DNA of 64,000 nucleotides from Alkalimonas cellulosilytica (GCF_036325985.1 NZ_JAUHLI010000009.1:137853-201852); one strand, 5' to 3'; shown: positions 27,406-36,365, counted from the first letter of the stretch. A program made the numbers and translations. Notes: a model not told the origin generated them from the letters alone.

Positions 27406-27870
27406 ATGTTTGACATCGCCCTATTTGAGCCGCAAATTGCGCCAAATACCGGAAATATCATTCGACTCTGTGCCAACCTGGGCGCTCAGTTGCACCTGAT
27501 TGAACCGCTGGGATTTGAACTGGAGGAAAAGAAATTACGCCGGGCGGGACTGGATTATCATGATCTTACCCGGGTTCACCGTCATGCCGATTATGCGGCA
27601 TTTTTAGCTGCGATTGGGCCGCGCCGCATCCTGGCGTGCACGACTAAAGGCAGCCAGCCTTATCATCAGGTGGCATTTGTGCAAAGTGATGTGCTGCTGT
27701 TTGGCTCAGAAACCTCTGGTCTGCCAGATGCAATTCGGGATGCATTCCCTACCGGGCAGCGTATCCGCATTCCGATGCAACAAAACAGCCGCAGTCTGAA
27801 CCTGGCCAATGCCGTGGCGATTATTAGCTATGAAGCCTGGCGCCAACAGGGCTTTGTTGGCGGCAGTTAG
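27406..27870 (+). CDS. trmL: tRNA (cytidine/uridine-34-2'-O)-methyltransferase TrmL
   Basis: TrmL is the SPOUT enzyme that 2'-O-methylates the wobble base of leucine tRNAs. The 154-residue protein has the start FDIALFEPQIAPNTGNIIRLCAN, LLFGSETSGLP and the knot motif IPMQQNSRSLNLANAVAI. It is a single gene, tail to tail with pldB with an 8-base gap. Confidence 0.96.
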   Translation: MFDIALFEPQIAPNTGNIIRLCANLGAQLHLIEPLGFELEEKKLRRAGLDYHDLTRVHRHADYAAFLAAIGPRRILACTTKGSQPYHQVAFVQSDVLLFGSETSGLPDAIRDAFPTGQRIRIPMQQNSRSLNLANAVAIISYEAWRQQGFVGGS

Positions 27871-27878
27871 GGCTGTTG

Positions 27879-28874
27879 TCAGCCCTGCCTGGCCCGATAG
27901 CGGGCAAAAAACAGCATAATGGAATGCATGGCCTGTTGACGGATAGGTGCGTGCTCCAGCAGCAGCTCGTGCTTCGCGCCAGCCAGAACTTTCAGCTCCC
28001 GTCGCTCTGGTCGCTGAGCAACAAAGCGTTGTTGAGCTTTATTATCCACTACCTTATCATCCCCAGCTTGCAACACCAGCAAAGGCAGCTCAATGCTGTG
28101 GCCGCTTTCTGCCAGGCGGCGCATGACCTGATCGGCCGCCAGTAACCAGTCCAGCGTCACTCCTCCTAGTTGCAAAGCTGGCTCGGCTTCATACAGCGAC
28201 AGCAGCCATTGGTACTGAGCCGGGCAACTGGTTAGCCGGTTGCGGGCAAAAGCTTCGGGACGATAATTGCCCTGGCCGGGTAGATACCAGCTTTGGGCTG
28301 ACAACTGGTGGTTTAACCAGTGCAGCGCTTTGACAATGGGCATTGCGGCAGCAAAAGGGATGGGCCCGGAATAAATACCCAGCATGGGTGAGCACAGCGC
28401 GGCGGCGGCAAAGGGATGTTGCGGGTGGCGCAGCAGGTAATTGGCAAAAATAGCAGAGCCCATTGAGTGGCACAGCGCCAAATAGCATTGATGCTGGCCA
28501 GGGAGGACCACCTGTTGCATAAACTGTTGCCAGTCATCGCTGTACTGATCGAAATTGCTGATATAGCCTTTATGTGGATTGCTCAGCTCACGAGCTGAAG
28601 CGCCCTGGCCTTGGTGATCCAGAATATAGACACTGTACCCTGCTTGCACCAGTTCAAAAATGACTGCACTGTACTTGATGGCCATTTCGATGCGCCCTGA
28701 GCTTATCACCACCGCTGTGTCTGCTCCGGGCAACTGGTAATGACTGTAGTGCAAAGCCAGCCCCCGCTGGTTGTGCAAGGTACCATGCTGCATTTGTTGC
28801 CACAGCGGCTGCCAGTGTTGCAACCAGCCTTGCTGCACCGGGTTTTCAATCAGCGTCTGGTCACTGTTTGGCAT
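27879..28874 (-). CDS. pldB: alpha/beta hydrolase, lysophospholipase L2-like (PldB)
   Basis: The 331-residue protein is an alpha/beta hydrolase with DHQGQGAS, the nucleophile motif LCHSMGSAIFA, a later DDKVVD (acid region) and AKHELLLE with the likely catalytic histidine. This matches the PldB monoacylglycerol/lysophospholipase group. I use the ATG at 28874, which has GAGGAA at the right distance; the longer frame starts with TTG at 28889, overlapping that ribosome-binding site. It overlaps the end of the upstream histidine-kinase gene by 14 bases, so the two are probably co-transcribed. Confidence 0.85.
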   Translation of the reverse strand: MPNSDQTLIENPVQQGWLQHWQPLWQQMQHGTLHNQRGLALHYSHYQLPGADTAVVISSGRIEMAIKYSAVIFELVQAGYSVYILDHQGQGASARELSNPHKGYISNFDQYSDDWQQFMQQVVLPGQHQCYLALCHSMGSAIFANYLLRHPQHPFAAAALCSPMLGIYSGPIPFAAAMPIVKALHWLNHQLSAQSWYLPGQGNYRPEAFARNRLTSCPAQYQWLLSLYEAEPALQLGGVTLDWLLAADQVMRRLAESGHSIELPLLVLQAGDDKVVDNKAQQRFVAQRPERRELKVLAGAKHELLLEHAPIRQQAMHSIMLFFARYRARQG

Positions 28875-30252
28875 TGCTTCGTTCCTCAAGTGGTGAGTGA
28901 TGAGAAAACGGCAAGGTAAGCGATAAACACAATCCTTGTGGTTGGTTTAAACTGGCTTGCAGCTGGCCGCCATGATGTCGTATCGACTCCGCTGCGATGG
29001 CCAGCCCGAGGCCAAAGCCACCCGTGTCACTGCTGCGGCTGTCACTGACCCGATAAAATGGGGTGAAAATGGCCTCGAGTTCCGTAGCCGGAACCCCGCA
29101 GCCTTGATCGCAAATGCTGATATGCAGCTTCGAATCAACAACTTTCAGCTGGCACTGGATGGAGCTGCCCTCAGGGCTGTATTTCAGTGCATTACGCAGG
29201 ATATTCTCTAGTGCCCTGCACAGCAGGCGCTTGTCGGCTCGCAATTCAATGTTGGCAGGACAATCCAAATGAATAGTTTGTTGTTTGTGTTCGGCTTCCA
29301 ACTGACTGCTATCCACCAGCTCTTGCATCAACTCGGAAAGATCCAGCGGTTCCTGCTCAAACGGATAGTGACCGCTGTTCAGCCGGCTGTAGGTAAGGAG
29401 TTCATCCAGCAGCGCATCAACTTGCTCCAGCTCGTATTGTAAGCGCGGCAATTGTTTCCCTTGGCCCTGACGCTCTTCCAGTGCCAGTGCCAGTTGTGCC
29501 CGGGTTAAAGGGGTCCGCAACTCATGCGACACATCGCGGAGTAAACGTTGCTGTGCTTGCAATAAGCCGCTGATCCGCTCTGCCATGGTATTAAAGCCCC
29601 GGCCTAAAGTCCCTAGCTCATCGTTGCGTTTTGCCAATGCGCGACTGCGTTTGGACAGATCACCAGCAGCAAAATGCTGATAACTGTGTAAGAGCTCACG
29701 CAGTGGCCGGGTAATGGAGATGGCCAGAAACAAGCTGGCAATAGCTGAGATCAGGAAGAGACTGAGCAATAACAAGGATTGGGGCAGGGCGTTTAGTTGC
29801 CACCAGGGCTGCTGTGGGCGCTGTCGCTGTTGATACAATGCCAGAGCCTGACCTTCAACTTCGATAGCGATTGGGCCTGCCAGCAGCAGGTTGGAGTGAT
29901 GCAACAGGCGTGGTTGTTCCAGATCGGATAGCTCAGTCAGCCAGTTGTGGTCAAACTGCCGAGGCAGCCCTGCCGGATTCAGAACTTGCTGTCGCTCTGG
30001 GTCGACCAGCAGCCAGCGGCCCTGGCGTCGACGCTCCAGCCGCTGCAGCAAATCTTCCAATGAGTGGGCGTCACCATAAAAACGGGCTGCTGCATGCAGT
30101 TGGTGCTGCATAGCCGGTGGCAATCGTCGTATCTCGGTTTGCTCCGGCAGGCCACGTGCAATCAGTAAGGTGGCCGCCACGGTAGCCAGGATCACCAACC
30201 AAAACCAGAGGAAGATTCGGCTGGCCAGATAGTGCAGCGGATTCTTCAGCAT
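28861..30252 (-). CDS. cpxA: CpxA-type sensor histidine kinase
   Basis: The 463-residue membrane kinase has membrane segments near residues 12-32 and 160-183 around a periplasmic sensor domain, then HAMP (185-240), the H-box DVSHELRTPLTRAQ, the N-box LENILRNALKYSP and ATP-binding motifs DQGCGVP and GGFGLGLAIA. The H-box and the partner make it a CpxA homologue, which senses envelope protein misfolding. The cpxR stop overlaps its start by 7 bases. The CpxA name rests on the partner regulator and the neighbouring chaperone as well as on the sequence. Confidence 0.85.
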   Translation of the reverse strand: MLKNPLHYLASRIFLWFWLVILATVAATLLIARGLPEQTEIRRLPPAMQHQLHAAARFYGDAHSLEDLLQRLERRRQGRWLLVDPERQQVLNPAGLPRQFDHNWLTELSDLEQPRLLHHSNLLLAGPIAIEVEGQALALYQQRQRPQQPWWQLNALPQSLLLLSLFLISAIASLFLAISITRPLRELLHSYQHFAAGDLSKRSRALAKRNDELGTLGRGFNTMAERISGLLQAQQRLLRDVSHELRTPLTRAQLALALEERQGQGKQLPRLQYELEQVDALLDELLTYSRLNSGHYPFEQEPLDLSELMQELVDSSQLEAEHKQQTIHLDCPANIELRADKRLLCRALENILRNALKYSPEGSSIQCQLKVVDSKLHISICDQGCGVPATELEAIFTPFYRVSDSRSSDTGGFGLGLAIAAESIRHHGGQLQASLNQPQGLCLSLTLPFSHHSPLEERSNAKQ

Positions 30253-30947
30253 GATTCAGGCTCCGGAACAACACGAAAGCCGCTACCACGCAGTGTCTGG
30301 ATGTATTCTTGCGCGCTGTGCTTTGCCAGTTTTCGGCGGATGTTGCTCAGGTGCATATCCAGGCTGCGATCATGCAGTTGCAGGCTGCGCCCCAGCACTT
30401 GTTTACTTAATTCTTCTTTGCTAATGACCTGACCGGCCCGGCGCATCAGATAATCCAGCAGTTGGAACTCGGTGGCGGTGAGCTGTACTGGCTGTTGCTG
30501 CACTGTCAGTTGGTGGCTGGAACTGTCCAGCTGCAGATCGTGCAGTGTGATGGTGGTTACTTGCCGCTCTTTGTTTTGCTGCACCAGCTCGATACGACGA
30601 AAAATGGCTTTAATGCGTGCGACAAGCTCCCTTGGATTAAACGGCTTGGCGAGGTAATCGTCGGCACCAAGCTCCAGCCCAACAATACGGTCAATTTCAT
30701 CACCTCGGGCGGTCAGCATCAGCACCGGGCAGTTGCTGGTTTTACGCAGCTGCTGCAACAAACTAAAACCATCCATGCCAGGTAGCATCACATCCAGTAG
30801 CAGTAAGTCATGCTGTTGACTTTGTGCCTGGGTGAGGCCTGTGACGCCATCGTGGCAGGCATCAAAGGCAAAGCCATCCAGTTGCAGGTAATCTTTGACC
30901 AGCTCAGTCAGCGCGACATCGTCATCGATCATCAAAATACGGTTCAT
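30246..30947 (-). CDS. cpxR: CpxR-type response regulator
   Basis: The 233-residue OmpR-family regulator has MNRILMIDDD, the phospho-acceptor Asp in LLLLDVMLPGMDG, LTARGDEIDRI, LAKPFNPREL with the conserved Lys, and a winged-helix domain with RSLDMHLSNIRRKL and TLRGSGFRVV. I begin it at ATG 30947, since the frame upstream adds 8 unfamiliar residues. It is divergent from the cpxP-like gene; the CpxR-like half-sites lie between them. Confidence 0.9.
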   Translation of the reverse strand: MNRILMIDDDVALTELVKDYLQLDGFAFDACHDGVTGLTQAQSQQHDLLLLDVMLPGMDGFSLLQQLRKTSNCPVLMLTARGDEIDRIVGLELGADDYLAKPFNPRELVARIKAIFRRIELVQQNKERQVTTITLHDLQLDSSSHQLTVQQQPVQLTATEFQLLDYLMRRAGQVISKEELSKQVLGRSLQLHDRSLDMHLSNIRRKLAKHSAQEYIQTLRGSGFRVVPEPESC

Positions 30948-31029
30948 CTGGCTCACTTCTGTTGATTGCACTGGGAATTGACTCTGCTTTAGTGATCAGT
31001 CTAACGCCATCAGAGCGAGACGAACAGGC

Positions 31030-31067
31030 CTTTACCCAACCTTTACACAGCCTTTGCACTCCTTTGC
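31030..31067. promoter_or_regulatory. four tandem CpxR-like half-sites between cpxR and cpxP-like gene
   Basis: Reading the plus strand, CTTTAC at 31030 and 31041 and CTTTGC at 31052 and 31062 repeat with periods of 11, 11 and 10 bases. On the minus strand these read GTAAAG twice and GCAAAG twice, matching the GTAAA half-sites known for CpxR. They lie in the 165-base divergent gap, 46-83 bases before the cpxP-like start, so they could control both transcripts. Confidence 0.7.
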
Positions 31068-31112
31068 ATTCGGGCTGCTAAGCTGAAACCGTCAAGCAAA
31101 AGGAGACAGACC

Positions 31113-31655
31113 ATGAAAGTAACCACAATGATTTCACTGCTGATGGCCGGTTCGCTCAGTATGGCAGCGGCGCCCATTTCTGCTACTGAACTGATTGCAC
31201 AGTCCGTGACTGCAGAGCAGCAACCCCATGGTAAGCGTTGGCAGCATGGTGCTAAGCGTGTTGGAATGAAACAAGAGGGTAATCGGTATAACAGTCAATA
31301 CCGCCGGCACGCTGCTGAAGGGCAGGGGCATCGCCAACTGGCGCTGACAGATGAGCAAAAACAGCAACTGCAGGCATTACGCCAGGCGCAGCGGGCACAG
31401 CACGGCGATCGGGCTGAGCAGCGAGCACAGCGGCAACAACTGCAGCAGCTGGTTCAGGCCGATAGTTTTGATGCCACTGCTGCTCGCTTGCTGCTGGAGC
31501 AGCGCCAGCAACAGCAACTGGAACGCCAGTTAGCCATGCTGGAGTTTCGTCACCAGTTCTGGCAATTATTAACCGCAGAGCAGCGCGAGCAGTTGCAACA
31601 GCGCTCAGAGCAGCGCCCCTATCAGCGCAGTCAACGACGGACTAATGCTGGCTAA
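31113..31655 (+). CDS. periplasmic CpxP/Spy-like chaperone
   Basis: The 180-residue protein has a signal peptide (about residues 1-24) and a Gln/Arg-rich helical mature part. LTDEQKQQLQALRQ and LTAEQREQLQQR are the two LTxxQ motifs of the CpxP/Spy family, about 90 residues apart, with a central helix DATAARLLLEQRQQQQ. Divergent pairing with cpxRA is the E. coli cpxP arrangement, where CpxP inhibits CpxA and protects periplasmic proteins. It could equally be named spy-like. Its 3' end overlaps ntrC by 14 bases, tail to tail. Confidence 0.8.
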   Translation: MKVTTMISLLMAGSLSMAAAPISATELIAQSVTAEQQPHGKRWQHGAKRVGMKQEGNRYNSQYRRHAAEGQGHRQLALTDEQKQQLQALRQAQRAQHGDRAEQRAQRQQLQQLVQADSFDATAARLLLEQRQQQQLERQLAMLEFRHQFWQLLTAEQREQLQQRSEQRPYQRSQRRTNAG

Positions 31656-33063
31656 GATCCAACTCTTTTAATTTCCGTGTTAGCGTATTGCGGCCCCAGC
31701 CTAAAAAGCGGGCCGCTTCCTGTTTGTGACCATGGGTGTGCTGCAGCGCCTGTTGCAAGGCAATGCTTTCGAGTTGCTGACTGGCTTCGTTCAGGATATC
31801 CATCCGGCCAAGCTTCAGTTGCTGCTGCATCCAGTGACGAAAACTGTCCTGCCAGCCACCTGGCCTTTCTGAGCTATCAGCAGCGGCGTGCTCCTGGGGG
31901 GCCGGGCCTGATAACTCAGGGGGTAAATCGGCAATCAAGACTTGTTTGCCACTGGCCATCACGGTAAGCCAGCGGCAGGTGTTCTCCAGTTGACGGACAT
32001 TGCCGGGCCAGTCCAGCTGTTGCAGAAATTTTTCTGCTTCATTGCTCAGTTGTTTGGCTTCGACATTCAGCTCGCGAGCCGCTTGCTGTAAAAAGTGCCG
32101 GGCGAGTGCGGGTATATCTTCGCGTCGCTCTTTTAAGCGTGGCAGATGCACCCGAATCACATTGAGCCGGTGAAATAAGTCTTCCCGGAACTGATGTTTC
32201 GCCACCAACTGTTCCAGGTTTTGATGGGTTGCAGCGATAATCCGGACATCGACGCTGATGGCCTGATGACCCCCTACCCGGTAAAACTGGCCATCAGCCA
32301 GCACCCGCAGCAGACGGGTTTGCACATCCAGTGGCATATCGCCAATCTCATCCAGAAACAGGGTGCCTCCATCGGCCTGCTCGAAGCGGCCTTTGCGCAC
32401 ATTGGCTGCCCCGGTAAAAGCGCCTTTTTCATGGCCGAACAATTCGGACTCAATCAAGTCTTTTGGTATGGCGGCCATATTCAGTGCAATAAAGGGCTGG
32501 TCGCTGCGAGGGCTGTGCTTATGCAGTGCTTGGGCCACCAGCTCTTTACCAGTTCCCGATTGACCATTGATCAGCACGCTGATGCTGGAGCGACTAAGTC
32601 GGCCGATGGCGCGAAAGACCTCCTGCATCGCCGGGGCTTCCCCAATGATCTCGGGCAGCAGTTGTGGCTGGCTGGCTTTGGTTTTACGCAAGCTGGCTTT
32701 GCTGTGCTCCAGCGCCCGGCTCACCAGCGCCACAGCTTCATCCATATCAAAGGGTTTGGGCAGGTATTCAAAAGCACCACTTTTAAAGGCATTAACGGCA
32801 CTGTCCAGATCCGAATGGGCGGTCATAATGATGACCGGGAGCTCAGGTGCTAGTTGTTGCAACCGTGCCAGCAGGGCCATGCCATCGGTGCCGGGCATGC
32901 GAATATCGGACAGCACTACCGCAGGCTGATGGTAGTCGAGGCGCTGCAACATCAAATCAGCACTGGCGAAACTTTCGCATGGGATCTCAGCCCGCTGCAG
33001 GGCTTTTTCCAGCACCCAGCGGATGGAGTTGTCGTCATCAATGATCCATACATCCTGATTCAT
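31642..33063 (-). CDS. glnG: nitrogen regulator NtrC
   Basis: NtrC (NRI) is the sigma-54-dependent activator of nitrogen-limitation genes. The 473-residue protein has a receiver domain with LSDIRMPGTDG, an AAA+ domain with GQSGTGKELVAQALH (Walker A), the sigma-54 contact GAFTGA, LFLDEIGDMPLDVQ (Walker B), and a C-terminal Fis-type helix-turn-helix (EAARFLGWGRNTLTRKLKEL). It overlaps ntrB by 4 bases. Two NtrC-type targets are nearby, at ntrB and glnA. Confidence 0.97.
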   Translation of the reverse strand: MNQDVWIIDDDNSIRWVLEKALQRAEIPCESFASADLMLQRLDYHQPAVVLSDIRMPGTDGMALLARLQQLAPELPVIIMTAHSDLDSAVNAFKSGAFEYLPKPFDMDEAVALVSRALEHSKASLRKTKASQPQLLPEIIGEAPAMQEVFRAIGRLSRSSISVLINGQSGTGKELVAQALHKHSPRSDQPFIALNMAAIPKDLIESELFGHEKGAFTGAANVRKGRFEQADGGTLFLDEIGDMPLDVQTRLLRVLADGQFYRVGGHQAISVDVRIIAATHQNLEQLVAKHQFREDLFHRLNVIRVHLPRLKERREDIPALARHFLQQAARELNVEAKQLSNEAEKFLQQLDWPGNVRQLENTCRWLTVMASGKQVLIADLPPELSGPAPQEHAAADSSERPGGWQDSFRHWMQQQLKLGRMDILNEASQQLESIALQQALQHTHGHKQEAARFLGWGRNTLTRKLKELDLSQH

Positions 33064-34151
33064 ACGGTTTCCTCTGTGTCACTGATGGGAAGATACAAGG
33101 TAAATTCGGTATGGCCTGGCCAACTGTCGCAGTCGATCCAGCCTCCATGCTGATGCAGCAGGGTTTGAGCGATGGTCAGGCCCAGACCGCTGCCACCAGG
33201 CTTACCGCTGACCATGGGGTAGAACAAGGTGTCGCGGATATCCGCCGGGATACCCGGGCCATTGTCGATGACCTTGATGGCAGCCACTAATTTATGCCGC
33301 TGGCCGTGCAGGGTGTGCTGATACAAAATGCGGCTTTGTAGCAGGATATGACCGCCTTGCTCCAACGCTTGTTGGGCATTACGAACGATATTCAGCAATG
33401 CTTGTTCAATCAGCTCCGGATCAAAGCGGAATACCGGTATGCTGGGATCGTAGTCGCGCTGAAAACGGACCTGCGCCGGGTTGTCCAGCTGTGCCAATTG
33501 ACACACCCGTTCAATCACCTGGTGCAGGTTGGCAAATTGCTGCTGTGGTGGCCGGTAAGGGCCGAGCAAGCGGTCTACCAGTTTGCGCAGCCGGTCGGCC
33601 TGGGCAATGATCAGCTGGGTATACTCCTTTTGCTCGTCAGACAATGAGGACTCGAGCAACTGGGCTGCGCCACGCAGACCACCCAGTGGGTTTTTAATTT
33701 CATGTGCCAGATTACGAACCAACTCACGGGCCGCATGATGTTGGTGTTGCTGTACATTTTCCTGGCTGATTTTCCTTTGGCGCTCAATCTGGCGGATCTC
33801 CAGCAGCAAATACCACTGCTGTTGATGCTCGAACGGGCTTAAATACACATCAAGTAAGGTCGGGTGGCCGTCGTGCAAGATGGTTTGTACATCGCTGATG
33901 GCAAAGCTCGTCTGTTGTTGCAAAGCTCGCAGCAAGGGCTCTTTACCCAGTTCGCAGTATTGAAATAATTCTAGGAAGGGCTGATCACTCAGTCGTTTGG
34001 CACTGATACTCAGTACCTGGCTGCAGGCTGCATTGTGAAAGCAAATTTGCAGTTGTTGATCCAACACCAACACAGCAGTACTGAGTAGATCGCTCAGCTG
34101 CTCAGGTTGGAAAAGTACGGTTTTGTTGGACTCTGGTTCTGCTCCGGTCAC
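33060..34151 (-). CDS. glnL: nitrogen sensor kinase NtrB
   Basis: NtrB is the soluble kinase/phosphatase that sets NtrC phosphorylation in response to PII. The 363-residue protein has an N-terminal PAS domain, the H-box NLAHEIKNPLGGLRGAA, the N-box LLNIVRNAQQAL and the ATP motifs DNGPGIP and GGSGLGLTIA. I use the GTG at 34151, 6 bases after GAGGA. A TTG two codons earlier (34157) sits too close to that site. A perfect NtrC palindrome lies just upstream. Confidence 0.95.
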   Translation of the reverse strand: MTGAEPESNKTVLFQPEQLSDLLSTAVLVLDQQLQICFHNAACSQVLSISAKRLSDQPFLELFQYCELGKEPLLRALQQQTSFAISDVQTILHDGHPTLLDVYLSPFEHQQQWYLLLEIRQIERQRKISQENVQQHQHHAARELVRNLAHEIKNPLGGLRGAAQLLESSLSDEQKEYTQLIIAQADRLRKLVDRLLGPYRPPQQQFANLHQVIERVCQLAQLDNPAQVRFQRDYDPSIPVFRFDPELIEQALLNIVRNAQQALEQGGHILLQSRILYQHTLHGQRHKLVAAIKVIDNGPGIPADIRDTLFYPMVSGKPGGSGLGLTIAQTLLHQHGGWIDCDSWPGHTEFTLYLPISDTEETV

Positions 34152-34163
34152 GGTCAATCCTCA

Positions 34164-34180
34164 TGCACCATTGTGGTGCA
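34164..34180. promoter_or_regulatory. perfect NtrC binding site upstream of ntrB
   Basis: TGCACCA TTG TGGTGCA is an exact dyad of the NtrC consensus. Its inner edge lies 13 bases before the ntrB start codon, a position expected to block an ntrBC promoter or elongation, consistent with autorepression as in enteric bacteria. Confidence 0.85.
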
Positions 34181-34229
34181 TTTGTGATGCCAGTGTACGT
34201 TAGTCCGCTGAAAATTGCATCACAAATGC
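34178..34229. repeat. 13-bp perfect inverted repeat between DUF4124 gene and ntrB
   Basis: GCATTTGTGATGC at 34178-34190 is exactly repeated inverted at 34217-34229, with 26 bases between. Each arm is itself a partial dyad (GCAT-N5-ATGC). The inner side touches the NtrC site. It could be paired protein sites or a stem in the transcript. There is no T run, so it is not a standard terminator. Confidence 0.6.
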
Positions 34230-34230
34230 C

Positions 34231-34749
34231 CTATCTAGGGGATATCACCGTTGCTCTGTGCAAATAAAAGGTGATGACATCACTCTTTGCAATTTGCTTG
34301 CCGCTTTGATCCAGTAGTTCCATTTGGAGCTGATACTCGCCTCGATCCATATCGCGTAACACAAAAGTGGTGCTGGTTTGAGGGATGCCATAACGGCTGC
34401 CGTTTACAAGAAGCGCCACCTGAAACCCTCTGGTGAAGCGAGGTAAAACCCGACCTGTGACATGCACTGTGCCTGTGTTGTCGCGAACGGTGGCTTCTTG
34501 TTCCGGATTGGTAATTTCAATGCTAATCGGAGTGGATTTTTCTTGTTGCTGCGGTCGGAATGGTTCGGTCGTTTCCATCAGATTGACCCGGGTAGTCAGG
34601 TTGACCTCTTCAGCACCAGGCCTGGGGCTGTCGGAAAAGACCAGCACACCATTGGCATCTCGCCAGACATAGACTTTGCCACTGGCATCTACCGGCGTAG
34701 GCAAACAAAGCAAAAGTAAAAACACAAGGGTCAGTAGTCGTGTTATCAC
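34231..34749 (-). CDS. secreted DUF4124-domain protein
   Basis: The 172-residue protein has a signal peptide (about residues 1-22) and the DUF4124 signature KVYVWRDANGVLVFSDSPRPGAEEV, followed by a beta-rich domain (about 75-165) with VTGRVLPRFTRGFQVALLVNG. Function unknown; probably periplasmic. Its place between glnA and ntrBC, on the same strand, suggests it may share nitrogen control. I recall this linkage in related marine bacteria, but cannot check it. Confidence 0.75.
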   Translation of the reverse strand: MITRLLTLVFLLLLCLPTPVDASGKVYVWRDANGVLVFSDSPRPGAEEVNLTTRVNLMETTEPFRPQQQEKSTPISIEITNPEQEATVRDNTGTVHVTGRVLPRFTRGFQVALLVNGSRYGIPQTSTTFVLRDMDRGEYQLQMELLDQSGKQIAKSDVITFYLHRATVISPR

Positions 34750-34863
34750 GGTGTTGGATCCTGTTGCTTATTTAGTCAAACTGTCAATGTTAACTGTACG
34801 CCTGTTTTTAGCATTTGACCAGATTTGTTGCGCAGGCAGGACCTGTTGCAGAGCTGATGGCAG

Positions 34864-34887
34864 AAAAAAGCCCGCCAGTTGGCGGGC
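34864..34887 (-). terminator. rho-independent terminator of glnA
   Basis: On the minus strand GCCCGCC-AACT-GGCGGGC is followed by TTTTTT. It lies 22 bases after the glnA stop and separates glnA from the downstream genes. Confidence 0.92.
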
Positions 34888-34909
34888 CACGAAGATCATA
34901 CCGGATCCA

Positions 34910-36316
34910 TTAAACGCTGTAGTACAGCTCGAATTCCAGCGGATGAATCGCGATATTCACCCGACGCGCTTCTTCACGTTTGATGGCAATGTAGGCATCA
35001 ATCATATCATTCGACATGACGCCACCTTTGGTAAAGATTTCACGTGACGCATCCAGCGCATCCAACGCCTGATCCAGTGAAGTAGCAACCTGCGGAATAT
35101 TGGCGGCTTCTTCTGCTGGCAGGTCGTACAGATCTTTATCCATGGCATCGCCAGGATGAATTTTGTTTTGGATACCATCCAGACCGGCCATCAACTGAGC
35201 CACAAAGGCCAGGTAAGGGTTAGCCGCCGGATCCGGGAAACGGCACTCAATACGGCGTGCTTTGGCGCTTGGGACCATGGGAATACGGATGGAAGCAGAG
35301 CGGTTACGGGCTGAGTAGGCCAACATGACCGGTGCTTCGTAGTGAGGTACCAAACGCTTGTACGAGTTGGTCGATGGGTTGGTAAAGGCATTGATGGCGC
35401 GGGCATGCTTAATGATACCGCCAATGTAATACAGGGCGATTTCAGACAAACCAGCGTATTTATCACCGGCAAACAGGTTGACACCGTCTTTGGCCAATGA
35501 CTGATGGCAGTGCATACCTGAGCCATTATCGCCAAACAGTGGTTTAGGCATAAAAGTGGCTGTTTTGCCGTAAATATCCGCGACGTTGTGGATGACGTAC
35601 TTCAGAATTTGTACTTCGTCGGCTTTTTTAGTGAGGGTATTGAAACGGGTCGCAATTTCGTTCTGACCAGCGGTAGCCACTTCGTGGTGGTGAGCTTCCA
35701 CCACCTGGCCCATTTCTTCCAGCACAGTACACATAGCGCTACGGATATCATGCGACGAGTCGACCGGAGGCAGTGGGAAATAGCCACCTTTAACGCGTGG
35801 GCGGTGGCCTTTGTTGCCATCGCTCATTTCAGCACCTGAGTTCCAGGCGGCTTCGCCATCGTTGATTTTGAAGAATGAACCGGACATATCGGTATGGAAC
35901 CGAATGTCATCAAACATAAAGAACTCTGGCTCTGGCCCAAACAGCACAGTATCGGCGATGCCGGTGGACTTCAGGTACTCTTCAGCACGTAGCGCGATGG
36001 AGCGCGGGTCACGATCATAACCCTGCATGGTGCCTGGCTCGATGACGTTGCAGCGGATATTGAGGGTGCTTTCTTCAAAGAAAGGATCCATCACAGCAGT
36101 GTCTGGATCTGGCATCAAAATCATGTCGGAGTCGTTGATCCCTTTCCAGCCCATGATGGAAGAACCGTCAAACATTTTACCGTCTTCAAAAAAGTCTTCC
36201 GAAATTTGGCTCACCGGCACAGTGACGTGCTGTTCTTTGCCTTTGGTATCGGTAAAACGCAGATCGACGTATTTTACTTCGTTCTCTTCAATCATCTTCA
36301 TTACAGATGCAGCCAT
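34910..36316 (-). CDS. glnA: glutamine synthetase, type I
   Basis: GlnA makes glutamine from glutamate, ammonia and ATP. The 468-residue protein has the beta-grasp start YVDLRFTDTKGKEQHV, the metal-binding EPEFFMFDD, NGSGMHCHQS and the ATP site region with NPYLAF. The segment DLYDLPAEE holds the tyrosine (near residue 397) that GlnE adenylylates, so it belongs to the regulated GSI-beta class. GGAGGAA precedes the ATG. A sigma-54 promoter and NtrC sites lie upstream. Confidence 0.98.
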   Translation of the reverse strand: MAASVMKMIEENEVKYVDLRFTDTKGKEQHVTVPVSQISEDFFEDGKMFDGSSIMGWKGINDSDMILMPDPDTAVMDPFFEESTLNIRCNVIEPGTMQGYDRDPRSIALRAEEYLKSTGIADTVLFGPEPEFFMFDDIRFHTDMSGSFFKINDGEAAWNSGAEMSDGNKGHRPRVKGGYFPLPPVDSSHDIRSAMCTVLEEMGQVVEAHHHEVATAGQNEIATRFNTLTKKADEVQILKYVIHNVADIYGKTATFMPKPLFGDNGSGMHCHQSLAKDGVNLFAGDKYAGLSEIALYYIGGIIKHARAINAFTNPSTNSYKRLVPHYEAPVMLAYSARNRSASIRIPMVPSAKARRIECRFPDPAANPYLAFVAQLMAGLDGIQNKIHPGDAMDKDLYDLPAEEAANIPQVATSLDQALDALDASREIFTKGGVMSNDMIDAYIAIKREEARRVNIAIHPLEFELYYSV

Positions 36317-36365
36317 GGGTTCCTCCAGTTGGTTCCATAGGAAAATTTTTCATCGCCCGAATAGA

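Noticed and set aside
30252..30971. CpxR start at 30971 rather than 30947
   Set aside because: The 8 extra residues do not fit OmpR-family starts; MNRILMIDDD at 30947 does.
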